Notes: a model not told the origin generated them from the sequence alone. A DNA stretch of 64,000 nt from Bacteroidota bacterium (GCA_023394415.1 JAEXAR010000040.1:62001-126000), one strand, 5' to 3'; counted from the stretch's first letter, positions 26,271 to 36,247 are shown. Numbers and translations are program-made.

Positions 26271-27182
26271 CTATTGATTTGTGGAAACAGCATTTATAAA
26301 CACTTCATTCATACTCGGAATTTTTTCGTCGAAAGAACGTATTTTACCAATTTGCATCAGCTCATTCAATATAAAATTCTGATTCTGTGTATCTTTTAGG
26401 TCAAATGAAATTAAATCATTTTCATTTTTGAAATCTTCCAGATGATGCGTTTTTCTGAACAGTTCAAAATGTTCACTGTTCACATCCGAAAGTGTTACTG
26501 AAAAAATATTCTTTTTGAAATTTTCTCTTACATCGAACACTTTTCCGTCCAAAACTTTTTTAGAATTATTGATAAGTGCCACATAATCACACATTTCTTC
26601 AACGCTTTCCATTCTGTGAGTAGAAAGAATAATTGTTGTTCCTTGATTTTTAAGATTAATAATTTGATCTTTAATGAGGTTGGCATTCACGGGATCGAAA
26701 CCGGAAAATGGCTCATCCAAAATCAAAAGTTTGGGTTTGTGAAGAACGGTAACTACAAATTGTATTTTCTGCGCCATTCCTTTGGATAGTTCAGAAAGTT
26801 TCTTCTTCCACCATTGGTCTATGTTGAGCTTATCAAACCAATATTTGGCTTCTTGCAGCGCATCGTTTTTGCTCATTCCTTTTAGTTCGCCAAAGTATAA
26901 AAGCTGATCGCCAACGGTCATATTTTTATACAATCCGCGTTCTTCAGGCATATAACCAATTTGTTTGATGTGGTTGGGATTCAGCTTTTCAGAGTTGATA
27001 AACACTTCTCCTGAATCTGCTTGTAAAATTTGGTTTACAATTCGTATAAATGTTGTTTTGCCGGCACCATTTGGACCGAGAAGTCCATAAATAGTGGCTT
27101 CAGGAACATCGATGCTGAAATCTTGCAACGCAATTTTTTTTCCAGAATTGTATGATTTTGTGACGTGTTCTGCTTTTAGCAT
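26271..27182 (-). CDS. ABC transporter ATP-binding protein (NatA-like)
   Basis: The 303-residue protein has Walker A GPNGAGKTTF near residue 36, signature LSKGMAQKIQF, Walker B KLLILDEPFSGFDP and the switch His of ILSTHRMESVEEM. A C-terminal extension of about 90 residues (DUF4162-like) ends the protein. It powers the permease coded just downstream. The non-canonical signature LSKG instead of LSGG is usual in this subgroup. Confidence 0.9.
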   Translation of the reverse strand: MLKAEHVTKSYNSGKKIALQDFSIDVPEATIYGLLGPNGAGKTTFIRIVNQILQADSGEVFINSEKLNPNHIKQIGYMPEERGLYKNMTVGDQLLYFGELKGMSKNDALQEAKYWFDKLNIDQWWKKKLSELSKGMAQKIQFVVTVLHKPKLLILDEPFSGFDPVNANLIKDQIINLKNQGTTIILSTHRMESVEEMCDYVALINNSKKVLDGKVFDVRENFKKNIFSVTLSDVNSEHFELFRKTHHLEDFKNENDLISFDLKDTQNQNFILNELMQIGKIRSFDEKIPSMNEVFINAVSTNQ

Positions 27183-27233
27183 TACAATTTTGTTTAATAA
27201 TTAGTGGGAAAAGACAGTTAAATGTTACGGTGA

Positions 27234-27821
27234 TTATGAAATCCAAATCTGTTCTTCTTTAATGATTTTCCAGACGCCATTTTCTTTTTTCAAGTAAATC
27301 AATAGACCAAGTCCACATTTGCTTCCACAGTAGTGTTGATATCTTATAACGGCTTTATTTTTTGAAATATAAACGGGCTCAGATAACTCATAATCACCCA
27401 AATAAGTAGGCTTTTTCTCATTGTTATCAATAGGAAGAGATTTGTCAAGCCGTTTTGCAAATTTGGGTTCAGTAATTTTTGAAAAATCAAGTTTGCAATC
27501 AGATATGGTTTTTCTAGATTCAACTAATATTGGACTCAAATTAAATTCATCCGAAGGATTTAAAGTATCCAAGATTGATAATTGGCTGTCCAAATAATAT
27601 TTCAGCGATTGCGTTTTGTAAAGACTGTCAGAAATCTTTGGAAGAATGCTATCTATTTCTTTACGACTGTAATTATTTGGCCAATGCAAATGATTGAGTA
27701 TAATCCCATAAGTTGAAACCTTGTCTTTCAGGACTGTATTATAAATTTTATAGTCGTCTTCTTCAGTGTTTTTTGTACAACTAAATAAGATTAAAATCAG
27801 AAAAAAATAGATTATTCTCAT
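27234..27821 (-). CDS. Lipoprotein of unknown function
   Basis: The 195-residue protein has a lipoprotein signal (RIIYFFLILILFSC, Cys15 after Ser) and an acidic linker TKNTEEDDYK. The mature part contains a charged helical section (YSRKEIDSILPKISDSLYKT) and a C-terminal NTF2-like-looking end with IRYQHYCGSKCGLGLLIYLK and GVWKIIKEEQIWIS. The paired Cys in HYCGSKCG are notable. No family recognised. It lies between dusB and the ABC pair on the same strand, with a 51-base gap to the ATPase gene. Confidence 0.7.
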   Translation of the reverse strand: MRIIYFFLILILFSCTKNTEEDDYKIYNTVLKDKVSTYGIILNHLHWPNNYSRKEIDSILPKISDSLYKTQSLKYYLDSQLSILDTLNPSDEFNLSPILVESRKTISDCKLDFSKITEPKFAKRLDKSLPIDNNEKKPTYLGDYELSEPVYISKNKAVIRYQHYCGSKCGLGLLIYLKKENGVWKIIKEEQIWIS

Positions 27822-27875
27822 CCTTTTGAATCAAATTTTGAAAGTATTATAAGGGTTATAGCTTGAATTTATAAT

Positions 27876-28868
27876 TTAAACAAAAGAGTGCTCTTTATAA
27901 AAAGTATCGGTTTCCGCAATCAGTTCATCCATTTCCGTTAAAGTGAAAACCTCTAGAAATCTGCGTTTAAAATCCTTAAAATGCGGAATCCCACGGAAAT
28001 AATTGCTGTAATGCTGGCGCATTTCAATCAGTCCAACACGTTCGCCCTTCCATTCTGTACTCCATTCTGCGTGCTGTCTTACTGCCTCCAAACGTTGAGA
28101 AATTGTGGGTTCCGGCAAAATTTCTCCGGTATTGAAAAAATGTTTTATTTCATTAAAAATCCAAGGATAACCAATTGCACCACGACCTATCATAACGCCG
28201 TCGCAATTATATTTCTCCCGGTACTCTTTTGCTTTTTCCGGACTGTCGATGTCGCCGTTTCCAAAAATTGGAATTTCGATATTTGGATTATTCTTAATTC
28301 TTGAGATATGATCCCAATCTGCTTCGCCTTTATACATCTGCGAACGGGTTCTGGCGTGAATGGTAAGGGCTTTTATACCTGCTTCCTGAAGCCTTTCAGC
28401 TACTTCGTCGATATTAATACTATCAAAATCCCAACCTAAACGTGTTTTCACGGTTACCGGCAAATGAGTTGAATTTACAACGGCTTTGGTAAGTCGAACC
28501 ATTAAATCAATATCTTTCAAAACACCTGCGCCTGCACCTTTGCAAACCACTTTCTTTACGGGACAGCCAAAATTGATATCTACCAAATCCGGTTCCACCG
28601 TTTCCACAATTTTTGCCGACATTGCCATCGCTTCTTCATCTCCACCGAAAATCTGAATTCCGACCGGTCTTTCATAATCGAAAATATCGAGTTTTTTGCG
28701 TGATTTTATAGCATCGCGAATCAAACCTTCAGAAGAAATAAACTCTGAATACATCAAATCTGCCCCGTGCATTTTGCAAAGCCTGCGAAAAGGCGGATCG
28801 CTTACATCCTCCATTGGTGCAAGCAAGAGCGGAAATTCCGGCAGTTCTATGTTCCCGATTTTTACCAT
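27876..28868 (-). CDS. dusB: tRNA-dihydrouridine synthase
   Basis: The 330-residue FMN-dependent TIM-barrel protein has PEFPLLLAPMEDVSDPPFRR at the N-terminus, the catalytic Cys region VDINFGCPVKKV, TVKTRLGWD, the FMN-binding HARTRSQMYKGEADW and VMIGRGAIGYPW. Dus enzymes reduce uridine to dihydrouridine in tRNA D-loops. DusB is the nearest group by the opening motif and length. Its promoter-like box is only 4 bases upstream of the start codon, suggesting a leaderless message. Confidence 0.92.
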   Translation of the reverse strand: MVKIGNIELPEFPLLLAPMEDVSDPPFRRLCKMHGADLMYSEFISSEGLIRDAIKSRKKLDIFDYERPVGIQIFGGDEEAMAMSAKIVETVEPDLVDINFGCPVKKVVCKGAGAGVLKDIDLMVRLTKAVVNSTHLPVTVKTRLGWDFDSINIDEVAERLQEAGIKALTIHARTRSQMYKGEADWDHISRIKNNPNIEIPIFGNGDIDSPEKAKEYREKYNCDGVMIGRGAIGYPWIFNEIKHFFNTGEILPEPTISQRLEAVRQHAEWSTEWKGERVGLIEMRQHYSNYFRGIPHFKDFKRRFLEVFTLTEMDELIAETDTFYKEHSFV

Positions 28869-28872
28869 TTTG

Positions 28873-28880
28873 CAAAAATA
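28873..28880 (-). promoter_or_regulatory. dusB promoter -7 box next to the start codon
   Basis: Reads TATTTTTG on the minus strand, an exact consensus match 4 bases before the ATG at 28868. No -33 element is clear. Confidence 0.45.
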
Positions 28881-28889
28881 AGGTTTATA

Positions 28890-28925
28890 AATTAAAAAAC
28901 TCTGAAGTTTTAGGCTTCAGAGTTT
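28890..28925 (-). terminator. Terminator after the BNR-repeat gene
   Basis: Stem AAACTCTGAAG / CTTCAGAGTTT (28897-28907 and 28915-28925), loop of 7 bases, with a minus-strand T run after 28897. Confidence 0.87.
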
Positions 28926-28936
28926 GTATAAAAAAA

Positions 28937-31900
28937 TTAATTATTAATGAATTCCTCTTTGGTTTTAAGCTCAAATGGAATGTTTTCCGACTTGGCATTA
29001 TCTTCAATTTTCTTCCTGTATTTCGAGTTAAGATTATCCAACTCTTTCAGAGAATTATCAAATCGTTCTTTGATGTTTTCAAAATTCTGCATCTGTGCAT
29101 TGGTAGGAGCAGTGAAATTGTTGGCTATTGTAGCATAAAGACTTGCGAGTTTCTCTCTTAGCTCAGGCTCTGCACTACCTACATAACTATCTCCTGTTGT
29201 TACCACCAATGTTGTTTTAAGTTTCTGGTACGCTGATTTTATTTTTGTGAAGGCTTTATCCTTCTTCTCTAATTCATCCAGTACTTTTAGAGTTTCATCC
29301 ACTTCATACACTCTGTAAGCCAATAATTCATTCATATCAAACAGTGTTTTGGTAAGTTCTGCCTGTTTTTTTCTTTCTTCTGGCGTAATAGAGCTTTTCG
29401 GATCATTTTTCACCGTGATATTTTTGGTGTAAGTTTCCTTGCCTTTGGTCATCACAATTTTGTAGGTTCCTGCACTCACTCTTGGTGAAGTAAACCCTTC
29501 GAATGCAATGGTTTTTGCTGCCGCAATTTTAGGATTTTTGGTGTTGTAGTTCCAATCCACCACATTTATTCCTTTTTGTTTGCCTGCATTAAGAGTGGTG
29601 ATTTTTTTTCCGTTCATATCCTGTACTTCAATGTCCATCTTGCCAAGGCTGTGGCGTTTTTTCAGATAATAAACAATTTTTGCATTGGATGAAGGATTAG
29701 CTCCTACAAACTCCAATTCCGAAGCAGTACCACCATAGCTAGAATTTTCTTCTATAACAGCATCAGAGGTTTCAAAGAAATGAACATCTTTAGCAAGAAC
29801 TTCAGGCGTAACCTGTCTCAACACTGAAATGTCATCTAAAATAATAATACCACGTCCGTGTGTTGCCATTACCAAATCATTAGTTTTAGGATGAAGATCG
29901 ATGTAATGCACAGCGACATTGGGCATATTGTTGGTGAAATGAGACCAGTTTTTACCGCCGTCAATAGTAATATAAAGGCCTTTTTCGGTTCCTAAAAACA
30001 ATAAGTTTTCGTTTTTAAAATCTTCTTGAATATTCCTTACAGAACTTTTTACATCAGGTGTAATGATTGACGTCCAGTTTTTACCGTAATCTGTAGTTTT
30101 ATAAGCGTAAGAATTGTAATCTCCTGTAGTGTGCCCATCAAAAACAGCATAAGCGGTACCTTCAGAAAATGTACTGGCTTCAATATGGTAAGTCCAGGTG
30201 TTTTTTGGCAAATTAGGAATGTTTGAAGTTACGTTTGTCCACGTTTTACCGCCATCTTTGGTGATTTGTACATTTCCGTCATCAGTTCCTACCCAGATTA
30301 CTTTTTCATTTTTAGGAGATTCTGCAACGGTAAAAATGGTGCAGTGATTTTCTGCTCCCGAATTATCTTTAGACAAACCGCCCGAATTTTCCTGATTCAT
30401 TTTTGTTTTATCATTGGTTGTAAGATCCGGTGAAATCTTAGTCCAAGTTTTTCCCATATCTTCTGATTTGTGAAGAAACTGGCTTCCAACATAAAAACGG
30501 TCAGGCTGATGTTGGCTTGCGAGTATTGGCGTATTCCAGTTGAAACGAAGTTTTGGATCTCCTTTTACTGCTAAAGGCTGCACTGTTACAATTTCTTTAG
30601 TATCTATATTATAACGCCAAATGTTTTCTGCGCCTTGCATTTCGCTATAGATAATATTTTTAGTAGGATGCTTTACTACACGGAAACCATCACCATGGCC
30701 AACACGATGCCAATCTCTTGCTTCAATACCGCCATCACTTTTCGATGGTCCATACCAAGAGCCATTATCTTGTAACCCACCGTAAATATTGTAAGGTTCA
30801 TTATTATCCAAACTCACATGATAGTATTGAGAAACCGGCAAACTTCTCACAATATCCATAGTATTTCCACCATCCCAAGTTCTGTAAACACCACCATCGG
30901 TTCCTACATACATTCTGTTGCTGTCTTGGTTATCGAAAGTAACATCGTGTATATCCGCATGCATTGCGCCCAAATTTTTAAAGGTTTTACCACCATCACG
31001 ACTGATGGAGCCAAAAAGACCACCTTTCACTACGACATCAGGATTTTTAGGATCTACCACGATTCTTGAAAAATAGAAAGGACGTACTACCAAACCAAAA
31101 TCACTGTTGAGGTGTTTCCAAGTGGCACCGGCATCATCGGAGCGGTAAAGTCCATTTTTTTCCGGTTTTTCAGTTTCGAGTACTGAATAAAGGATGCTAG
31201 AATTTGAAGGTGCTACTGCAATTGCAATTCTGCCTAATTTGCCTGTAGGAAAGCCATTGTGTATTTTGTTCCAGCTTTTTCCTCCATCTACAGATTTGTA
31301 AAGAGCTGATTTATCTCCCCCTGAACTGAAAGACCATGCTGTACGTCCGAATTCCCAAAAGCTGGCATACATAATATTGGGATTTTTAGGATCCATAATA
31401 AGGTCTGCACAACCAGTTTTATTATCTACGCCGAAAACTTTCTGCCAAGTTGTTCCACCATCATTGGTTTTATAAATTCCTCTTTCATCATTGTCTGACC
31501 AAAGGCTTCCTAAAACACCAACCCAAACTTCATCGCTATTTTTAGGGTTAACGATGATTGAAGAAATACGGTCGGATTTTTCTAAGCCCATATTTTTCCA
31601 AGTCAAACCACCGTCTGTAGATTTGTAGATTCCGTCGCCATAGGAAACACTGTTTCTAACCCAAGTTTCTCCGGTTCCTACCCAAATGTTGTGATCCGGT
31701 TTAGAAGGATCTATCGCAATAGTACCAATCGATTGTATATTATCTTCATCAAAAATGGGAGAGAAAGAAGCGCCACCATTAGAAGATTTCCAAACACCAC
31801 CACCTGCAGTTCCTACATACATAACTTTATTGTCTGTAGGATGCATTTCCAAATCTGAAATTCTGCCGCTCATCAAAGCCGGACCAATATGTCTTGCAGA

Positions 31901-32008
31901 TATATCACCAAAAAGTTCTTTGCCTTTAAGTGTAATGCCATTGTTTTCTTGAGCATTAACGGCACCAAATACCATTAAACCCAGTGTTAAAGTTAATGTC
32001 TTTTTCAT
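28937..32008 (-). CDS. Secreted BNR/Asp-box repeat protein (sortilin/VPS10-like beta-propeller)
   Basis: The 1023-residue form starts at the ATG at 32008, giving a signal peptide (KKTLTLTLGLMVFGAVNA) cut before QENNG; an ATG 27 bases upstream adds an unlikely N-terminus. About ten Asp-box repeats (SxDGGxTW) are visible, for example YKSTDGGLTWKN, YKTNDGGTTWQK, YRSDDAGATWKH and YITIDGGKNWSH, enough for two propellers over residues 30-750. A Gly/Lys-rich beta domain and a helical C-terminus (KKQAELTKTLFDMNELL to the end) follow. No type IX sorting tail is seen. Members of this large Bacteroidota family are annotated as glycosyl hydrolases; no catalytic residues were identified here. Confidence 0.85.
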   Translation of the reverse strand: MKKTLTLTLGLMVFGAVNAQENNGITLKGKELFGDISARHIGPALMSGRISDLEMHPTDNKVMYVGTAGGGVWKSSNGGASFSPIFDEDNIQSIGTIAIDPSKPDHNIWVGTGETWVRNSVSYGDGIYKSTDGGLTWKNMGLEKSDRISSIIVNPKNSDEVWVGVLGSLWSDNDERGIYKTNDGGTTWQKVFGVDNKTGCADLIMDPKNPNIMYASFWEFGRTAWSFSSGGDKSALYKSVDGGKSWNKIHNGFPTGKLGRIAIAVAPSNSSILYSVLETEKPEKNGLYRSDDAGATWKHLNSDFGLVVRPFYFSRIVVDPKNPDVVVKGGLFGSISRDGGKTFKNLGAMHADIHDVTFDNQDSNRMYVGTDGGVYRTWDGGNTMDIVRSLPVSQYYHVSLDNNEPYNIYGGLQDNGSWYGPSKSDGGIEARDWHRVGHGDGFRVVKHPTKNIIYSEMQGAENIWRYNIDTKEIVTVQPLAVKGDPKLRFNWNTPILASQHQPDRFYVGSQFLHKSEDMGKTWTKISPDLTTNDKTKMNQENSGGLSKDNSGAENHCTIFTVAESPKNEKVIWVGTDDGNVQITKDGGKTWTNVTSNIPNLPKNTWTYHIEASTFSEGTAYAVFDGHTTGDYNSYAYKTTDYGKNWTSIITPDVKSSVRNIQEDFKNENLLFLGTEKGLYITIDGGKNWSHFTNNMPNVAVHYIDLHPKTNDLVMATHGRGIIILDDISVLRQVTPEVLAKDVHFFETSDAVIEENSSYGGTASELEFVGANPSSNAKIVYYLKKRHSLGKMDIEVQDMNGKKITTLNAGKQKGINVVDWNYNTKNPKIAAAKTIAFEGFTSPRVSAGTYKIVMTKGKETYTKNITVKNDPKSSITPEERKKQAELTKTLFDMNELLAYRVYEVDETLKVLDELEKKDKAFTKIKSAYQKLKTTLVVTTGDSYVGSAEPELREKLASLYATIANNFTAPTNAQMQNFENIKERFDNSLKELDNLNSKYRKKIEDNAKSENIPFELKTKEEFINN

Positions 32009-32019
32009 TGGTAAAAGTT

Positions 32020-32054
32020 TTATTAAAAAAGCCACAGCTATAGCTATGGCTTTT
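32020..32054 (-). terminator. Terminator after the LolA-like gene
   Basis: AAAAGCCA / TGGCTTTT outer stem (32027-32034, 32047-32054) around a self-complementary AGCTATAGCT, with a minus-strand T run below 32027. Confidence 0.82.
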
Positions 32055-32072
32055 ATAGGTAAGATATTTTAT

Positions 32073-32807
32073 TTATTGCGCTGGGAAAACAAAAAGTTTG
32101 CTATCAACAGTTGGGTTTAGAGTGATTTTTTTAACTTTCATTTCCTGTCCCATCATTTGCACAGAGAACGGGAAGAATATGCCTTCAACTTCTTGGTAAT
32201 CACTCATTTTAGAGATTGACTTTTGCCCTTTCATTGGTCCTGAAGGTATTTCAGTTTCAGTAACGATTGGCAGATAATTGTCAGTATCAAAATAATAGAA
32301 AACTACGGTGTCTTTCATCTGTCCATCAACCTTAATTGGTTTTTTGGTCATTTTTATTTTATAAGTCTCTGTACCATCCTTAGTTTCTTTACCAAGATAT
32401 TCAATTTTATAACCTTTAGCTTTATAATCTACAAAAGAATCCGGAAAGTCATTGTTAGCTTTCATGTTTTCAGTAGTTTCAGCGTCCGATCTTTCGGGTT
32501 TCATTGTCATAAAATTTGTGGTCCACATATCTTTACCATCAAAGGCAAGTTGTGTAATCTCTTTTCCTTGAAAGTTTAGTTTTACTAAAGTTTTACCATC
32601 CTTTAGAGAATATACATCTACAGGAATTTCCATACCCTGTGCATTAGCTGCCATTTCCATTTTCATTCCGGAAAGAGTCTTCATTTTCTTCCCAGGATCT
32701 ATAGTTTCCAGGTATTTATTTACAATTTCATCAGCTGTTTGAGCGTATACATAAACAGATGAAGCTGCTATCATCCCAATACTTAAGAAGGTTTTTACAA
32801 TATTCAT
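32073..32807 (-). CDS. LolA-like outer membrane lipoprotein-sorting family protein
   Basis: The 244-residue protein has a signal peptide (TFLSIGMIAASSVYVYA) and the LolA/LolB-like half-barrel pattern: QTADEIVNKYLETIDPGKKM, VDVYSLKDGKTLVKLNFQGK, LAFDGKDMWTTNFMT and YYFDTDNYLPIVTETEIPSG. LolA-type proteins carry lipid-modified or hydrophobic ligands through the periplasm. This group is an extended relative and is probably not the main LolA. It lies downstream of the 1077-residue outer membrane protein gene in the same direction. Confidence 0.8.
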   Translation of the reverse strand: MNIVKTFLSIGMIAASSVYVYAQTADEIVNKYLETIDPGKKMKTLSGMKMEMAANAQGMEIPVDVYSLKDGKTLVKLNFQGKEITQLAFDGKDMWTTNFMTMKPERSDAETTENMKANNDFPDSFVDYKAKGYKIEYLGKETKDGTETYKIKMTKKPIKVDGQMKDTVVFYYFDTDNYLPIVTETEIPSGPMKGQKSISKMSDYQEVEGIFFPFSVQMMGQEMKVKKITLNPTVDSKLFVFPAQ

Positions 32808-32877
32808 AATTATATTTTTATATTTTATTAATTAGTTTTAAATGTATTAAAAATGTTACAATGATTTATTAAATTTA

Positions 32878-35800
32878 TTAAAAACTTGCTTTTACTTGCA
32901 TCGAACCAATGTGAATGGTTCTTTCTCCAGAGTTACGCCCTTCATAATTCACATTCAACATAATGAATGAATTGAGGTTTTGTTGAAGAAATATATTCCA
33001 CACTTTATTTTTTCCGGCTTTTAGTCCATCTAACATTTGGTTGCCGACGATGGAAAAGCTGTTACCTCTAAAATCATTATTAATGAAAGAAAAATTACCA
33101 CGGATGGAAGTTTTTTGTTTCTCCCATTGCAATCCTCCTGTAAGTTCAAGAGCTTTCAGTTGTTCGATGCCATCCGTTCTGGTTTTATAGCGTAGGGCAG
33201 AGGATATTTCTGCTTGTATGGCTTCTGAAAATTTGTAAGTAATTTTAGGTTTAGTTTCAAAATTTTCAAGTTGATAATCTCTGGAATTGAAAACTTGGGA
33301 GGAACTTTCGATTTTAGCAAAGGTGTTTTCCCAATCGCTGCGAAGATTTTTATTGAACCAATAGCCAATATTCATAAAATGCATGTTTCTGAACGTTTTC
33401 TCGTTACTAAAATTGGCATTGATGAGGTTTTCTGTAGATGTAAAACGATAATTCCCGTTCCAGCCGGATTGTTCGGAAGTGTTGAATTGAGCTGTTGCGA
33501 GAAAATTTTGGTTTTTAAGAATTTGATTTTCTTCTCTTTCAAAAGGATTAAGCACTAAAACACGATTTCCCTTCATAAATGAATTCTGTGAAAGCAAGGA
33601 AAGGTTGAAATTCCAGCGTTTTAGAAACTTATTTTCCGAGTTAAAAATAATGGCGGGATTCACAAATAATGCCAGTTGTAATTTGTTTTTGTTGGAAGGA
33701 AGATATCGTACACTATTGGTGTAGATTCTGATGTATTGTGCTAAATCTGCATATTCAGCAATTTCAAACTCGTCGAGTTGTTGTACGTTGTCGCTGTTAT
33801 AATCGGTCCATTTGTAAACACCTTGTCCATCGGTTACTTTGATATACTGAAATTCGCGCTGTGCTTCCTGTCCGTTCCCCAATTCATAAAACGCCTGCAA
33901 ACGCATTCCGTTTCTGAATAACTGTTGATTGTAAAGGATATTCCCCACCACAAAATCCTGATTTCCAGAATTGGACAAATCCTGATTTTGATAAAAGAAT
34001 TTCCGGTAATGAACAAGCGTGCTCAGTTGTGTCTTTTCGGTTTTAATGATTTGGCTTTCGGTCATTAAACCTAAAATGTGGTTCATGTTATCCAATTGGT
34101 TATTTCGGATAGAATCATTATCCCGAAAATAAAGTTTGGTAAACAATTTTGTACGAGCAGAATCACCAATTTTTTTCTGTACAAAAACCTCTTTCCAACT
34201 AAAACTTGAAACATCATAAAGTTGAGTGTCTTTAAATTTTCTTTCATTGTGCTCTAAGCTTCCACCAATTCCCCAACTTCCTTTTTTGCCGTTCCATTCA
34301 TTCAATAAATTTCCGCGAATGAATTTAGTATCTTCAAAATTCCCAGTAGTGTTCAGGTGTGAAAACTTACCTAAAGTGTTGAACTTTCCTTTCTTAAAGC
34401 CAAAATCAAGATCGTTTTTCAAACCTTTATAAGTTTGCTCCTCATTCAGGTAATTCATTTTATAATGGAGAAAAGCCAAATTTTCCCATTCATTTAAAAT
34501 ATTGAATATGAATCGGTTTTGGGTACGTTGATTGAATTCTTGCACCAAATTGAAATCTCTGGCAAATTCTACATCATTAATTCTATCGAGAATATGAAAA
34601 TTCTTGTTGATATGCTGAAATTCGAAAGTTGGCGTTCCGGTCCAGTTATTTTTTTTAAAAATTTTAGTCCCAAAGATTCTTCCGGCATATCCTGTGTTAT
34701 GATTGTTATTAATTGAGGAAAAAAGATTAACGTCGTAATTGCTCAAAGAAAAATCTGCACCTATTTTTCCTTCATTCAAAAGATATTCAATATTGCTTGA
34801 AATTACCTGTGATTTTTGGGGTGAAGGCAATCTGCGAAGTGCTGAATATTCGCCTAATCCATTACCGACATATTCAAAAACACGGCCGTTGTTAGTTGTT
34901 TGCTTCAGTTTGTAATCGCCTTTTCCTAAGCCAAAATAAGTGAACGAGACCTGATAAAGTTTCTCATTTTTATCGGTTGAAAATTCATAATAATTTCCCG
35001 AAGCATTTTGTACCAGACGGTATAAAATTTTATTAACATCATATTCAGTTTCCGTACCGGAAGGTGCGAACATTAGATTGGGATTGTTGCCTGCATTAGC
35101 GAGAATTTTTTCATCTTCTTTATTTAAATTCAAAGAAATGGGGGCATTTTTATTGTCAGTTTCCAAAAACCAGCTTAGTCCGGCTTTCAGACGTTCTCTT
35201 TGATGATCAATGCCACCGGTAACTAAAAATCTGGAGTAATTTCTATTAGTATAATTGTAAGAAATTGTAATGAAATTCTGTCTGTAAATCGGTCTGAAAC
35301 TGGTAAAGGTAACTTCTCCTGTGTTGTAATTGATAATATAATCCTGATTTTCGCCGCGCTTCATTAAAACACCGTCAATAAAAACTTGCTCGGAGCCTGA
35401 GATAATAGTGATAAACTGCTCACCATTTTTTCCGTTGAGTCTGTAAGGACCTTGATTCCCTTCAATTCCCTGAAACCTAATCCTGTGAAATTCACTTCTT
35501 GCAACACCTGCAGAAATGTCAACCAAAGTTTTGTTTTCGTTTCCGAAAGCCGTTTGAAACTGAAGACCCATAGTTCTTCTCTGGAATTTTCCGAAATAAT
35601 TTTTTTCATGATATAAATCCAAATGTCCGGCTCTAATAATGGCGTTTTTTCGGATGTTGAGCTGCATATAAATTTTGTCGAATTCTTCCAGAGTTTGCGT
35701 ATAACCATCAGCTTGTATGGGTAAATTATGATCCGAAATTGAAGCCAAGACAGAAACATCATTAGAAAGCCTACCGGAAACCTGCAAATCCATAGAGCTT

Positions 35801-36111
35801 TGTACAGAGGAGCCTTGGTTGTTGCCAAATGTAATCCCACGAATGATAGAGCCTTTTGAATTTAAATCTCCTAAAATTTTGTTGCGATCATTTTTCACAA
35901 ATATTCTTTCATCTACAATCATTTTATTTTGTGTCTTTATAAAATCGGCTGTATCTCTCTCAAAAATGTCCTTATTAATTTTGGAAGCTATGATGCTGTC
36001 TTTTTTCAGAGAATCTTTGGGAATATTGGGATTTTTCCAATCGAAAATTTGAGCGTTAATGAAAATTAACCCATTGAAAAACAATAAAATGAAAATATAA
36101 TTTTTGTTCAA
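32878..36111 (-). CDS. Very large outer membrane beta-barrel protein, function unknown
   Basis: The 1077-residue protein starts at a TTG; no in-frame ATG precedes the signal peptide NKNYIFILLFFNGLIFINA. An N-terminal periplasmic part (residues 25-300) includes GIEGNQGPYRLNGKNGEQF and SGSEQVFIDGVLMKRGENQD, a module that resembles parts of SprA-type translocon proteins. Many alternating-hydrophobic strands with aromatic girdles then run to the C-terminal MQVKASF, ending in Phe as outer membrane barrels do. No TonB box, plug or carbohydrate-binding domain is recognised. The role is unknown; the resemblance to SprA is partial and may only reflect a shared small domain. Confidence 0.7.
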   Translation of the reverse strand: MNKNYIFILLFFNGLIFINAQIFDWKNPNIPKDSLKKDSIIASKINKDIFERDTADFIKTQNKMIVDERIFVKNDRNKILGDLNSKGSIIRGITFGNNQGSSVQSSMDLQVSGRLSNDVSVLASISDHNLPIQADGYTQTLEEFDKIYMQLNIRKNAIIRAGHLDLYHEKNYFGKFQRRTMGLQFQTAFGNENKTLVDISAGVARSEFHRIRFQGIEGNQGPYRLNGKNGEQFITIISGSEQVFIDGVLMKRGENQDYIINYNTGEVTFTSFRPIYRQNFITISYNYTNRNYSRFLVTGGIDHQRERLKAGLSWFLETDNKNAPISLNLNKEDEKILANAGNNPNLMFAPSGTETEYDVNKILYRLVQNASGNYYEFSTDKNEKLYQVSFTYFGLGKGDYKLKQTTNNGRVFEYVGNGLGEYSALRRLPSPQKSQVISSNIEYLLNEGKIGADFSLSNYDVNLFSSINNNHNTGYAGRIFGTKIFKKNNWTGTPTFEFQHINKNFHILDRINDVEFARDFNLVQEFNQRTQNRFIFNILNEWENLAFLHYKMNYLNEEQTYKGLKNDLDFGFKKGKFNTLGKFSHLNTTGNFEDTKFIRGNLLNEWNGKKGSWGIGGSLEHNERKFKDTQLYDVSSFSWKEVFVQKKIGDSARTKLFTKLYFRDNDSIRNNQLDNMNHILGLMTESQIIKTEKTQLSTLVHYRKFFYQNQDLSNSGNQDFVVGNILYNQQLFRNGMRLQAFYELGNGQEAQREFQYIKVTDGQGVYKWTDYNSDNVQQLDEFEIAEYADLAQYIRIYTNSVRYLPSNKNKLQLALFVNPAIIFNSENKFLKRWNFNLSLLSQNSFMKGNRVLVLNPFEREENQILKNQNFLATAQFNTSEQSGWNGNYRFTSTENLINANFSNEKTFRNMHFMNIGYWFNKNLRSDWENTFAKIESSSQVFNSRDYQLENFETKPKITYKFSEAIQAEISSALRYKTRTDGIEQLKALELTGGLQWEKQKTSIRGNFSFINNDFRGNSFSIVGNQMLDGLKAGKNKVWNIFLQQNLNSFIMLNVNYEGRNSGERTIHIGSMQVKASF

Positions 36112-36247
36112 ATCTTCGTAAATGCGCTGTGTAAAAGTAACGAAAATAATTTGTGGAAATTGTAAATGCTTTTTAACATAAAATTAATCACTTAAATCAA
36201 AAAACTTCTTAACTTTACACCAAGAAAATAATTTTAAATTTTATATT

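Noticed and set aside
30818..31952. Open frames on the plus strand opposite the BNR-repeat gene
   Set aside because: They are shadows of the repetitive coding sequence on the minus strand and have no protein-like features.
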